This document shows, piece by piece, positions 51,805-63,532 of a DNA stretch of 64,000 nucleotides. The number at the start of each line of letters is the position of its first letter. Within the stretch, counting starts at the first letter, position 1. The stretch is from Eucommia ulmoides. Lineage: Eukaryota > Streptophyta > Magnoliopsida > Garryales > Eucommiaceae. The notes below the pieces were generated by a model, which made no database searches, was not told the DNA's origin, and saw only the letters and a list, made by a program, of their open reading frames with translations. The stretch spans positions 24,129,077-24,193,076 of the forward strand of contig CM028338.1 in assembly GCA_016647705.1 (NCBI GenBank), written 5' to 3'. The position numbers and the translations under genes are program-made.

Positions 51805-52604
51805 TTATTTTTTAAGAGAAGTGTTTTTAGTTTCACAATTTTTAATTTTGTTTGTTTATAGACATAACTATATGTTTTAAGGCATTGATTTTAGATTATT
51901 GGTTTTTATAATCATTTAGTAACTATTGATAAGCATCAAACAGTTTATCAAAATTAACAAGACAAACTAGAACAACTTAAATTAGATATCTCATCATCGT
52001 TGGCCATTAATGCAAGCATGTTGGACTTCTCATCACTACTGGAACAGTAAGATCTATTAGCTCTTGAGTCATCCCATATAGCTTTCATGAACTTCTTTCT
52101 TCTTTTTTTTTGGATTTTGTTTTCTCATTTCATTTGTTATCCTCCTTCGGTTTAGGACAATCAAATTGGAAGTCTCTTAATTATGGTAATTGAAACATTC
52201 AATGTTGTTGACATTAAAGTTACTTTTCCAATGAAAAGATCGACGGGCCATCCTTTTGAAGTTCTTTGTTGTAAGTGCCAAACCCCCCCCCCCCCCCTCT
52301 TGATCACTATTTAGGCTTTCTTTGTCATTATCTTGATCATATTTTGAGCCTTTAATAACATTGACTTTTGTCGACCAGAGCATAACTCATCTTCATGTCC
52401 TCCAATTGAGGGCTCATGAATCATCATATTACCAACAAGTTCATCAAACAGTATAGATACTTATATTCTTTGTTTCCTAAATAGTCGTTACCTTCGGATC
52501 CTATGCTTTAATAAACATCTCAGGATCTTACGAACTTTTTTGATCATGAGATACTATTTTCAAAGAGAACTAAGATTGTTGCAAATATTCGTACGTATCA
52601 TGTA

Positions 52605-54986
52605 TGTTGATCATGAGATTTTGATGAACAATTAAAGGTTGATATTTTTTATGAAATTAATGAGTTTGTTGAGTATTTCAGAAAAAGAGTTCCATTAAAA
52701 GATTGTATTATGAAGAAAATATCAAGGGTCTAAAGATGGATATTGAAGAAATGAAGAGTGTTGAAAATTCTGAAGAAATTAGGTGAAAACAACTCAATAC
52801 TCTTATACTCTTAATGAAACTCGAATTAGAATCACACACGACACTATTAAATGAGTTATATTTTTGTATATTTGATTTTATGAATTTTAGGATCCTATAT
52901 AGTGATTAAATATGTGCTCCTATGTGAAATTGAAAAATAAAAATTGATCTTAGTAAAAATCATGTTTAAAAGTTGAAGTTTAGGGTCAATTTAGTTAACT
53001 GAGAAAAGCAATTGGCTAACTAGATCAAACGTTGAGTTTTGGAGCAGAAATTGGTGATGGAATTGACCAACCAACATCAATTAGTTGACTGATCAGAAAA
53101 GAATTTGTCAATTGATTGAAATAGTAAGGTTTCAGAGCAAAAAATATAGAACCTACATCGATCGTCGGTCAACCAACCAAGATGTATGCATCCATCGGTC
53201 AACCGACCAAGAGGTGATTGGTTAACCGATGGGTCCAAGGGTGAAAAAATGATAGTCTCTGAACCAATTGGTCAACCAATGGTCGGCAATCGGTCAACTG
53301 ACTACGCTGTGTTTTCACTGGAAAAACTCCCTGAATCAATCGGTCAGCCGACCTTGGGGAGGTTGGTCAACCGATTAGTTGTTTGGTTTTGGCCAAGTAT
53401 GCATGCTGAATCAATTGGTCAACTAACATGCCAGGGGTCGGTCAACCGATGGTTTGGGTTCACATTTCAAGAAATTTGGAATTTCGGTAAAAAACTAGTT
53501 ATTTTTTATGATTCCAAGGGAGAACTTCGGGGGATTTAAACCTACTGAAGATATAGTACATGTATTTTGATATCTCTATTGATTTTGTCCATATAATTAA
53601 AGATTCTTTCAATTTTAGCAACTAAATACTTCTTATATTTGTGATTGATAATTGAGAAATATTTTATAGATTTAATTGAGAGTTTTAAAAGTTATTTTTA
53701 AGTGAAATACACTAGAATTGAATGAATATGTTATATGGAGTCTATAGGTGTCTTTTAGAGGCATATATTTTGAAAAGTAGTCGTTGGAAGGTTGATCTCA
53801 ATCTATATATAGATTTGCTAAAATTAGATTAAATACATCAAGAATTATCAGTTCCTAAGATTTTTTAAGAGTTATTATTCTACTGAGATTATTTTAGAGA
53901 GATTTTGTGTTAAAGTTCTTGAACTAAAGCGCTGTTGAATTGGCGTCACCGATCTATGTTATCTTGAGATCTTGTTTTTATTCTTCGATCTTTTCCTGGT
54001 GAGATCTTTCCAGGGTATTGTTCTTAATTTAGATTTTATATTATTGTCGATTGCTTGGATTTAAGATCGTTAGAAAATCGTTTTCAAATTTAAGACATAA
54101 AAATCTTTTTAAAACGATTTTGTGTTTATATAATTACGTGCTATAATTTGGGTTACTCACACTTGTTATTAATCTTATATTAATTTGCCTCACATTGATT
54201 CTATCACTTAGTAAATTTTGGGACATTAATTGAGTATAACTGTATTGAGATGGTAGAAGCTCCTATTAGGAAGAAACTCATAATTTTTTGTATTTGTGAG
54301 TTTGAGCGGATTAGATACGATTGTGCCGGTATCTAGTTAGGGTAGCTAGGTTTCAATCTTTTTGGGTAAAAATATTAGGGTTTGATATTTTCCTAAGGCA
54401 TAAAAAAGTTAGGTTATTCTTTTCCCTTGAAAAGAATTAGGTTGTAATTTTTCCTGAATTGAATTGAGTGAATTGTAAAGTTTTCATCATTACCTGTGAA
54501 AAGGATACTTGTGAGAGTTGTGAGGTTTGATCTTTAGCCTATAAAATGATTAGGTTTGATCTTTAGCCTGTAAAAGAATTAGGTGTCGATTCTTTCTGTA
54601 ATAGAATTAGGTTAGTCTTTAGTCTAGTAAAAAGATAAGGTTCTTCCTTAACTTGTGAAAAGGAAAAATATAAGAGTTTGGTTCCTACCTGGCAAAGGGA
54701 TGAAGGGATTAGTGGTTGCGAATCTTCGTGGAGCTCGGGGGACTGGATTAGGTAAGGTTAGCTTGCTGAACCTGAATATATCTTGGTGTGCTGCTTTGTT
54801 ATTATTTTTATCATATTTTGTTTGGATATGCACTTAGAATATAAACACTTATCTGCTACATAACGAAGATAATAATCGATTTAGGATAAATGGATTATTT
54901 GATAATTTAAGTGTTGAAAAATTTAATTATTTAAATTTTTATAATTACCCAATTCACCCTCTCTTGGGTAGCTCACTGGGACAACA
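52605..54986 (+). mobile_element. Solo LTR, SIRE-like family, 5-bp target duplication
   Basis: It is flanked by atgta at 52600-52604 and 54987-54991. Outside these flanks the gag sequence of C continues without loss: the other gag copy near 45120-45150 reads across the junction (tatcgtgtacatctcc). At 2382 bp it runs from TGTTGATCATGAG to ACTGGGACAACA. It contains a dense cggtcaaccg cluster (53000-53460). No internal region is present, so it is a solo LTR left by recombination. It lies in the opposite orientation to its host element. Confidence 0.9.
53000..53460. repeat. Dense cggtcaaccg motif array in the solo LTR
   Basis: Ten or more spaced copies of variants of tcggtcaaccgac occur in about 460 bp, many of them near-palindromic. 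It is the richest of the clusters of this motif in the window. Confidence 0.85.
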
Positions 54987-55347
54987 ATGTACATCTCCCA
55001 GATTGTCTCTGAGTCTCCCATCTTAAAGAATGCAAACTAATGAATCAAGGGTATGATTTTTTTTTCTTTGACCTGGCTCATTCCCTCGTGAGTGAATTGT
55101 AAAGTGTCCCATATTTCTTTGGCCAACAAACAACCTAATATTCAATTACATTAATTTACATCTAAACCACAGAATCACAGGTTAATAGGAATAACAGGTT
55201 AATGGCTTGAGCATTTATAGACAATAATTCATAATCATCCTCATTGTATTTTTCTTTATTTTTTGGAGTACTGATAATAGAAGGAACATCCAGAGCATTT
55301 TTAATTGTCAACTATGCATCATAATTCGTGGCTTACAAAAATGTTGT

Positions 55348-56914
55348 TGGTGGCTGCAATTTAATGCGCTGCCACTTTCACCGCAAGCGTACGGATCAAG
55401 TTTTAGTATAATGGACTTTTCGGTCGGGTATCGTATCCATAGGGATTGGTTGAGATTACTATCGAGTACCACGATTGTCATAACCTGACTTTATCTAGAC
55501 AATAAAAATAGAATTTAATTATTTAATACTAATACTAAAATACTAATTTAATTATACTAATTACTAATACTAATATGAGATAGTTTTGAGAGAATAGGTT
55601 GTCTAGGGATTAGTTTCGTTTACGAATACGTGTTCAGTCTCATTTTAGTTTATGTTAACGACGTTCGACTTATATGACAATCTCAGTTCATAAACTCCTC
55701 TGCCACCTTTCCCGAGTGTAAGACGGGGGAATAAGCGACTTCGTGTTAACGAAGAAGTCTCCCTCAACATCTTAATGACCCTAGGCTGCGTGAGTCTCGC
55801 CCCAACATCATTGATTACACACAATCCAACTCCTTCTCGGGTTATTGGATCATTGCGTTGTATTTACCCTATCGACAATCTCAGTTCTAAAACTCTCCTG
55901 TCACCTCTCCCGAGTGTAAGACAAGGGAATACGCAATTTTGCGTCAACGCCGAAGTCCCCCTCAATGTCTTAATTGTCCAGAATCCAAACCCCGACAGGG
56001 TTATAGGATTGTGGCGTTCGTTTATTCTAGTCCGAATTCGGGATTTGTCAAATCCCATATTCTCGATATGTAAATCTAAGCATACTAAACAAACAATACG
56101 GCACACATAATCAACATAATGAAGAACAATCACAAACAAAATACAAACTCAACTAAACAACGTTTTCATAAATTATATTAATAATTCCTATACAACCTAT
56201 ATTTAGCCAATGGGCATAACCATGTATACAATGTAAAATAGCGTAAACATGCTCAACAACTACTAAAATATAGAAAACAAAGAAAAGAAATAAGCGACTT
56301 ATCCAATATTCGAAGAATAGCCACTAGAATCGTCGAACGATCGCTTCTTTCTTCATCCTTCATCTCGGGCTGAGAGCTCTCCCTTAAAAATCCCTTATCC
56401 TAACCCTAAAAATATGGCCTAAGGCCTTAGGGGCTGAAGATTTCAGAAGAGAGGAGGAGAGAAGGGTTTAAATAGGCCAAAAAATATCTAACAAATATCT
56501 AACACTGTGCAGAGACCACCGCCTAGGCGGTGGGATTCACCGCTTAGGCTATGGGTATGTCGATTAAGGCTTCGCCGAGGTGATGGAGTCAGCGGTGGCT
56601 GTGTAAAACTTTCTGTCGTTTCACCGCCTAGGCGGTAGGCTGTCAGTAGCCATTTATGTTTTCTCTGCATCTTCACCGCCTAGGCGGTGGGCCTCTTTTC
56701 AGAATCTTGCCGCCGTGCTCATTTTTTCACCGTTCTCGATACGATTTGATCGTTTATGTTCCGATTTCATACATTTTCACCTCACGCACATGTTTTAATA
56801 CAAATAATAATAAAAAAATAATAAAAACATATTAAAACAAATAAAAATAACTATAAAAGTACTCGAAAACTAACAAATTCGGATTGAAAATATAGAGGTA
56901 ATTTACACCTATCA
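55348..56914 (+). mobile_element. Solo LTR, sister of the one at 23282-25967
   Basis: It starts TGGTGGCTGC and ends ACACCTATCA. The flanks gttgt (55343-55347) and gtcgt (56915-56919) form a target duplication with one mismatch. Host gag sequence resumes on both sides, as judged from the uninterrupted copy near 45460-45500. It shares the gtacggatcaagttttag block and later tracts with 23282-25967. About 1.57 kb, with no coding region. Confidence 0.82.
56505..56700. repeat. Cluster of caccgcctaggcggtg palindromes
   Basis: Three good copies and one to two weaker copies of the palindrome accgcctaggcggt occur in under 200 bp, within the solo LTR. This motif differs from the cggtcaaccg motif, but its arrangement is alike. 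Confidence 0.85.
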
Positions 56915-57075
56915 GTCGTCATTCTAGCTTTCTAGATAATATAGTTATTGTCGATGAACAGTGGCGATCTAGGCATAGATTGACCCTCAGCGAGAGTGGT
57001 GCCCATGTGATGTGCCATGTGATCGATTCGCTAGGATTTTAAGCCTATTTAGTGAGTGCAACTCTGGTACAAATT

Positions 57076-59124
57076 ATTGTCCCAAATGAATACTAAGATG
57101 GGGGATGAATTGGATAGTTTAAAAAATTAAATCATAATAGTTGTAACCTATTAAAATATTTATCAGATTTTATCTTATTTACGGAAGCATTCTAAGTAAG
57201 TCACACGCAAACGCAATCATACATAGAGAAGGTTTAGAGCTATTGACATAAAGATTTCATAATAGTTCGACAAACTACTTTTGCCTACATCTACTCCCCT
57301 AAGCTCTTGCAGGGTATTAATTTATTAGTTTTATATCATCTTCCTATGTGAGAATCAAACCCATGTACCCCCTTTAAGTAAGTTTCCTAATCTCACTTGA
57401 CAAAGTACATTTACGTCCAAGCTAAAATCTCGCAAAATACCATAAGTATTTTCGCTAAGAGTTTCTACCAATACTTAAAAATATCAAATTTAATTTTCAA
57501 CCCGATTTAAGTGAGATATAAGTTCAAAATATATTAATTTTAAAATTGTGTTAAATTTATCTAGTTTAAATTAGTGTAGACAAACTAGATTCAATCGTTT
57601 AACTTATTTTTAATCAAAATAATATTGGAGTTTAAAATCCATGAGTTTTCACAAAATGATTTTTTAGATTCGAATATCAACAATATTCAATTCAATTTCT
57701 CGTGTATAGATATAATAAAATAATATTAAGAATCAAGCGCAAAATAGATCAAGCAGATAATCACGGAGAAATTAGATAGTAAAGGATAGATCTTGCTGGA
57801 TTTCAAATAGAAGATGTCACCTGAAAGAATTTAGCCTGGTGTTTCAAATCAGCTCAAATAATTAAGGATTTTTTAACAGAAAAGAGATCTCTAATTTATC
57901 TCAAGAGTATAGAAAAATTTCAGAAATTCTTCCATTCTATCTTTTACTCTTGAATCTCTTGAATACTCATTGATAAATTAAATTTTCACAAGTATATTAA
58001 TTCCCAATTTCAGAATATCTATCGGCTAGTAAAAGATCATATTTTTCCTAATTTCAAGCCCTAAGACACTTGATCTTATACCCTAATAAATCTCCCAATC
58101 AAATTATGTTTTTGACCAACGGATAAGGACATATACCAGTCTAGGTTAAAGTCAATAGTCAGCCAAATTGCTCAACCATACTAAAGTTCAAAAATTTTAC
58201 TTGTCATTTTACGAAATTAAAAAGCATAAGGACTAAAATAAAAATTTGATAAAACCATTATATTCAAGAATATTTTCCATAAAAATCTTTCATAAATATT
58301 TCTAATAAAACAATATCATTTAAGAATATTAAAAACTATTTCAGAAATATTTATTGTTAAAAAAATAATGCAACAATATTTCCTGAAAACGTTTATGAAA
58401 TTTAAAAAATCAGAACAATTCGGTTGATGCACCCAACCAATTTGAGCATTTTTCAGAAAAAAAAAAAACTAGAACCTGAATCATTAAGTCGACTAAATCA
58501 TCCATTTAGTCGTCTGAATGAGATTATCTTTTGGTCCCTGAAAAATCAAGTCGACTAAATTGATCCTAATTTCACAATTTTTTGGTCTCTAAAAAATCAA
58601 GTCGACTGAATTGTAATTTGGTAAACTCATTGAACCAGAAATATTAATTTCAAAATTTTGTTACATTCAGTTGACTAATTTATCAATTGAGTTGACTAAT
58701 TTGAATCTTAACACTTCTAAACATGCATGAAAAAGTTCTTAACACATTTATAATCACATGTATGCATACTTAACGCTTAATCACACACAAAATATAGCAT
58801 TTTACACATATTCAAGTGTGGTGAGTGATCCTAATTAGGTCGAAACGAATTTGACAAATATAAATGTGGTTTACCTTAGAATTGCAAAAAAATGATTTAT
58901 CAAAAATGTCTATATCATGCATTTGATCTTGAATCGTTTTGATCATCTATTTTACTTCAATATATCATAATTCAACATATCTCTTTCTCAGTACATCATC
59001 AATCTGGCTAATATTCTCTTAAATTGCAATAACATCTCAATTACAATATTAGTCTAGAAAAATCATCAAGTTAATTGAATAACCAAAATCATCAAAATAG
59101 GAACTAAATCCTTTAAGGTTAACA
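57076..59124 (-). repeat. 5' LTR of C
   Basis: About 2.05 kb. On the minus strand it starts TGTTAACCTTAAAGG and ends near GGGACAATAA, followed by tttgtaccagag, a degenerate primer site. The left boundary is accurate to a few bases. It carries a gtcgac-type motif cluster at 58430-58700. Confidence 0.78.
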
Positions 59125-59141
59125 ACCACTACTACAACGAA

Positions 59142-59364
59142 CATTTCTATCACCCCTACCGTCATCACAATAAGTATTCGTTATTATTATTGTCATCACA
59201 ACAAATATCCAGTATCACCGTCACTACTACAACAAATATTCACCATTACTGCTATTACCACAACGAATATTTGCTATCACAGTCACCATCAGAATAAATA
59301 TTTTCTATCAACTCTACCACCAAAGTAAATATTTAATATCACTACTGCCACCGTCACCAATAAA
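59142..59364. repeat. 31-bp minisatellite beside the C LTR
   Basis: Seven tandem units start at 59142, 59175, 59206, 59237, 59268, 59299 and 59330. After the first, the period is exactly 31 bp. The unit is like tattnnctatcac followed by caccaccacaacgaa. A partial unit (59125-59141) abuts the LTR end, so the LTR was probably inserted into the array. Confidence 0.88.
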
Positions 59365-61779
59365 TAATTAAAAAAATCAACAAAAAATATCAAAACTATA
59401 CAATTAAAAACACCACAAAAAGTAGATAAAATTGTTTCGACATAAACCAAAACAGATTTAAAAAATTAAATAGCAAAAAAGTATGAAGGAAAAAAAACTG
59501 AAAATAAATCAAAACAACAAAATAAACTAGACACAGTTAAAAACTTGAAACTAGATTTGGGCCACCACCATTTTTTGGAAAGAGAGAGAAAGTTGAAGTA
59601 GATGGGGCCTTGCATTGGGTGATAATGGGGCGTTAGATATGGCGGTGATGATGGAGTTGCATGGGATCGGTGGTGGCCAATGGGGGTGATGTATACGAAG
59701 TAGAGGGAGAAACGGATAGAGAAATAGAGACAAAGTGTATGAGTATATATATATTTTTTAATTTTATTTTAGGTGTGTATGTTTACATCAATGGTTAATT
59801 AGTTTTTTTTTTTTTTTGTTAAAGGGTAATTTTGGAAGTTAAATTTTAGTTTATAGTTTTTTTCTTAAAATTTTATTTATAATTAGTGTTTTATTAAAAA
59901 AAAAAAAAAAAAAACTAGGCCCATTTGAATTTATTTCTTAAAATTGGGACTACCTCTAATTGTATTACTAAAATTATATTATTAAAATATGTATAAAAAT
60001 AGTATACTAAAATGATATTACTAAAATTATACTATTAAATTAGATATAAAAATAGTATAATTAAAATATCATTACTAAAATTATATTACAAAAAATTATA
60101 TTATTAATATGTATAAAAATTATATTACAAAAAATTATATTATTAATATGTATAAAAATTATATTACTAAAATTAGATTATTACATTACTAAAATAAAAA
60201 TTATATTATTTGATATATTTTCACATTTTATATTATAAAAATTTAATGGATTAAATATAAAATTTTAATGGATTTCAAATTTCTACGTACAAATACATGC
60301 CTATCCAAATAAGAAAATTATGAAAATACACACTCAAATTCTTCATTTAAAATAGTTATCCAAATAAAGAATTTGTAAATGATAGGATTTCAAATTCTGA
60401 CAATATTTCAAAATCTAAAATTTAAAAATTTCATCATTTACAAATTGAAGGAATTTACCAAATCTCTTACTCAAACACAACCTTATAGCGTTTTTGACTT
60501 TCTTATTTGTGGATATATTTAACACATTTCAAATTGATAAAGTAAACAAAAATATTTGCAAAACTAAAAAATATATATTTCTAAGGACTACTTAAATTCA
60601 ACTAGTGCCAAAAGTTAAAAAAAAAAAAAATTCTAAAATTGCCCTTATTTTATATTTATAATTTTAATAACAAGTTGGGGGAGAGAGAGGCGTAGCGATG
60701 GGCACAGGTGCGGCAGAGGATGAGAAAAAATGAAGAAGGGGATAGAAAAATTGATACAACGTGTAGAGAAAGAAGAAGAGATGGTAAAAAAAATTATTTT
60801 TAATTTAATTTAGTGTTATTTGTATTCATGGGTAATTTTGACAATACAAATTATTAACAGATTTTTAAGAATAAAATATGTTTAATTGTACTTTTGATAC
60901 ATTATCTTAATTCGTAGTCTTTAGAGTATCTCCAATAGCTATTGAAGATGTTGTGCCATCCTCCATTTTGACACTTTTGAAGCAAAAAATGAATCTAACA
61001 GATGTTGGATAATATGTGTTATGCCTTAGTCTATTTTCCACATGCTGCAACCTTAGCCAAAAAATGACGGCCCCCCCCTCTCTCTCTCTCGTATTGATTT
61101 TGTTTTAAGTGTAGATATGAGGTTTGATTTTATTTGAGTTTGTTTAATTAGGGTTAGGTTTGGTTGGGTTTAGATTAAATTTGTTTTAATTAAGTTTAAT
61201 TGGATTGGGTTTAAATAGGTTTGGTGGGGTTTAATTTACTAATTTTGTTTTATTTTAGTTGGGTTAGATTAATTGATTAATTTTCAATTAAAATACTCAA
61301 TCAAATGCATTCATTGGATTCAAATTACATGGGAAAAAAAAAAACTGAAATCCAAATTAAATTAAAAAATGATAATGTTAAAATATATAAATGAAAGCAA
61401 AATAGATTTTAAAAATTAAAAAATATAAAAATTTATAAATGAAAGCAAAATATATTTAAAAATTTAAAAAATAAATTTTAAATTATAATTTTAATATATA
61501 ATATATTTAAAAAATGACACTATTTTTTCCACAAGTATCCGCCCAAATACTATTATTGGTATGTCGTGTTGGGCAAATCAAATGACATGTTTTAATTTTT
61601 TGACCAACCGAAGAAACAATTTTTTGTTGTTGTTTGGACAAATTAATGAAGTTACGAAGAATTGAAAGTAATTGTAAAATTCACCCAAAAAAAGAAGAAG
61701 AAAGTATTTGTAAATAAATCTTATTTTATGGACAAAAGGGAGTTGGACAAAAGGGAGTGTTAGTTCTGTTTTTTTATTC
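59365..61779. other. AT-rich intergenic region upstream of FRS3
   Basis: It contains two GC-richer islands (about 59550-59720 and 60670-60790), poly-A/T runs, a 39-bp tandem repeat (60081-60160), a CT run (about 61075-61091) and a long TTTAATTGG/GGTTT-type stretch (61090-61260). Short open frames across the islands show no known domain. The distal promoter of the FRS3-like gene should lie near its right end, but no motif stands out. Confidence 0.45.
60081..60170. repeat. 39-bp AT-rich tandem repeat
   Basis: The unit beginning ttatattacaaaaaatt recurs with a period of 39 bases at 60081 and 60120, with the start of a third at 60159. It sits in a broader field of tattaaaat-type degenerate repeats (59960-60200). 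Confidence 0.85.
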
Positions 61780-62690
61780 CTCACCATTTCTCTCAATTCC
61801 AACGGACCGTGAGGAAGAGTAGGAAGAGTTGGAGATACTGAGAGAGAGACGTAGAGAGCGATATAGATGGAAGAGTTGGGAGAACTTCATACCACCGGAG
61901 GACAGAAGATGGTGCGTGAATGATTTAAGCTATCATTTGAAGGATTAGGGCTCAATTGAAGCTCCATTCTTAAGAATTTTTAGGAATTTCTATTTATTGT
62001 TCAAGAATACGTTCCTAATGTTCGTGATTTGCAATCGAAATTCAGGTATATTTAAAGCGAGTCCTTCATTTTTTTCTCTTTGTAGGTGTAACTTCTGTTC
62101 AATGATCTGCTCATAGCGGTTGGAAAAACAATTCTGGAAACCCAACGGCCTATGCCCTCCCCAGTTTTCATATTCTTCTCTTGCTTCATACGATATGCAA
62201 GTTATCTGACAAGATGCAAACTGTCCTCTCATGCCTACTGCGCTGGGGTGAATTTTTTTGCCATGATTTGGCATTCGGTAGGTAAAAAGCAAAATTTCTA
62301 CGGGACACACTTTTTTCTGAGGTTTTGAAATTGAGAATTTTACAAGAAAACAGAATAGATTAGCCATATTAATAATTGAGCGAAAAATGTTAAGAAAACT
62401 TTACACTAGTCTTAATTCATAATATGACATTGGAAGAACAGAGAAAAAGATATAATTGCTCGGTCCCAAATTTATTGTCATAGATTTGACTTGGTACAAA
62501 CTTTTAGATATTATTTGAATATTTCTTACTTTACCATATTAAGAATGGTGTTAAAGTGATAAAACTTTTTAAGTCTGTCATTTTACCTTTAATTTAAAAA
62601 AATTCCCTTACCCAATTGCAACTTGTGTTTTAGTCCCGCGTATTAAAAAAAGGCGGAAGGCCCAAATACGTGTGCATGCATTCTCGCAGT

Positions 62691-62824
62691 TATATGTATC
62701 TAATTTGTGTGTAAAATATTTGTTATATGTAACAAATATTACACAAATACACGCAATTATATGTATCTAACTTGTGTGTAAAATATTTGTTATATGTAAC
62801 AAATATTACACAAGTACATGTAAT
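62691..62824. repeat. 67-bp tandem duplication with internal palindrome
   Basis: Two nearly identical 67-bp copies start at 62691 and 62758 (tatatgtatctaa...). Each contains gtgtaaaatatttgtta followed by its reverse complement (taacaaatattacac), so each can fold as a hairpin. It lies in the presumed leader intron of the FRS3-like gene. Confidence 0.9.
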
Positions 62825-63465
62825 TACAAGTAATTTGTAATTACAAAATTACGTGTAAGTTGTAACTAATATTAGTATATTACACAAGTACATGGAATTA
62901 ATATTACACAGATATATGTAAACTTATTTTAAGTAGGACAAATAATAGATTACACCCGCTATTTGGGACTAATCGCCAATTATCCTTTTTAAAATTTGAA
63001 TATGAGGCTGAGAGTAGCTTTATTTTGGGAAAAATGATAAACGTATGTTTTATAAAAAAAAAAATTGGGAAAAAGAAAGAAAATTAGCTTGGAATATCTT
63101 GAAAAGGGAAGTAGGACAATTAATTTGGGATGGAGAAAGTGTTAAATATAGAAATCTTTTTACAATAGAGAAAGCTTCCCTTTGAATTGTCTCTCTAGGC
63201 CTCGGGTAATCGCGAGCAGTTTGGTTAGAGAGAATTTAAGTTTAAAAGCTGAATGGTTGGTTATGCAAAAATAGTTTTTGTTCTATTTGTTCAAGCTTCG
63301 AGATGTAAAAGAACACCCCGAGCTTGTGAAAATAATAAATAGACAGAAAGATCAGTAAATAGAATGTAGAAGGCAATTTTTGAGGATTGTTGTCCATGTG
63401 GCTCTTTTAGATAAATTGGAAATTTGAAACTTTATGCAGATTGTGCCACAGGTACTATGCTAAAG

Positions 63466-63507
63466 ATGCTGAGTCCATGGATGAGTGATCAAGTATTCAT
63501 AGCTTAG
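63466..63507 (+). promoter_or_regulatory. Upstream open reading frame before the FRS3-like start
   Basis: A 13-codon frame, MLSPWMSDQVFIA, ends 25 bases before the main ATG at 63533. If it is retained in the mature leader, it could reduce translation of the main frame. It is in a different frame from the main gene. Confidence 0.5.
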
Positions 63508-63532
63508 TTTCTATAGTATCTTTGATATTGAT

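Larger units (their letters stand above)
44141..59124 (-). mobile_element. SIRE-like Ty1/copia fossil complex C/D
   Basis: Minus-strand order, right to left: LTR (about 57076-59124); gag (pieces between 57060 and about 50560) with a zinc knuckle and coiled-coil C-terminus; protease and pre-integrase (about 50480-50050); integrase (about 49990-49290); reverse transcriptase (about 49280-48400); start of RNase H; then a second LTR (45613-48117) and a second partial gag (44141-45612). This LTR-internal-LTR-internal order suggests recombination between, or nesting of, related copies. The long coiled-coil gag and 2-2.5-kb LTRs resemble the SIRE/Maximus group of copia, a call made from general similarity. 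It is broken in many places and hosts three later insertions (50913-51804, 52605-54986, 55348-56914). Confidence 0.8.
61780..63532 (+). other. Probable 5' leader and leader intron of the FRS3-like gene
   Basis: A purine-rich, GC-richer segment at about 61790-61915 (gaggaagagtaggaagag and following) looks like a transcribed leader exon. A splice acceptor is plausible at about 63439 or 63450 (gtgccacag). The sequence between them is AT-rich, like an intron. Leader introns are common in FAR1-family genes. A 125-codon minus-strand frame at 61990-62367 has no recognised domain and I do not consider it a gene. Exact transcript boundaries need RNA evidence. Confidence 0.4.

Noticed and set aside
60918-61565. 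Possible MITE beginning with agagtatctccaatag
   Set aside because: The left end resembles a common plant MITE terminus, but the right end pairs poorly with it and no target duplication is clear.
61990-62367. 125-codon minus-strand frame
   Set aside because: It has no recognisable domain and lies in the presumed leader region of the FRS3-like gene. It is more likely chance, though RNA data could reopen it.
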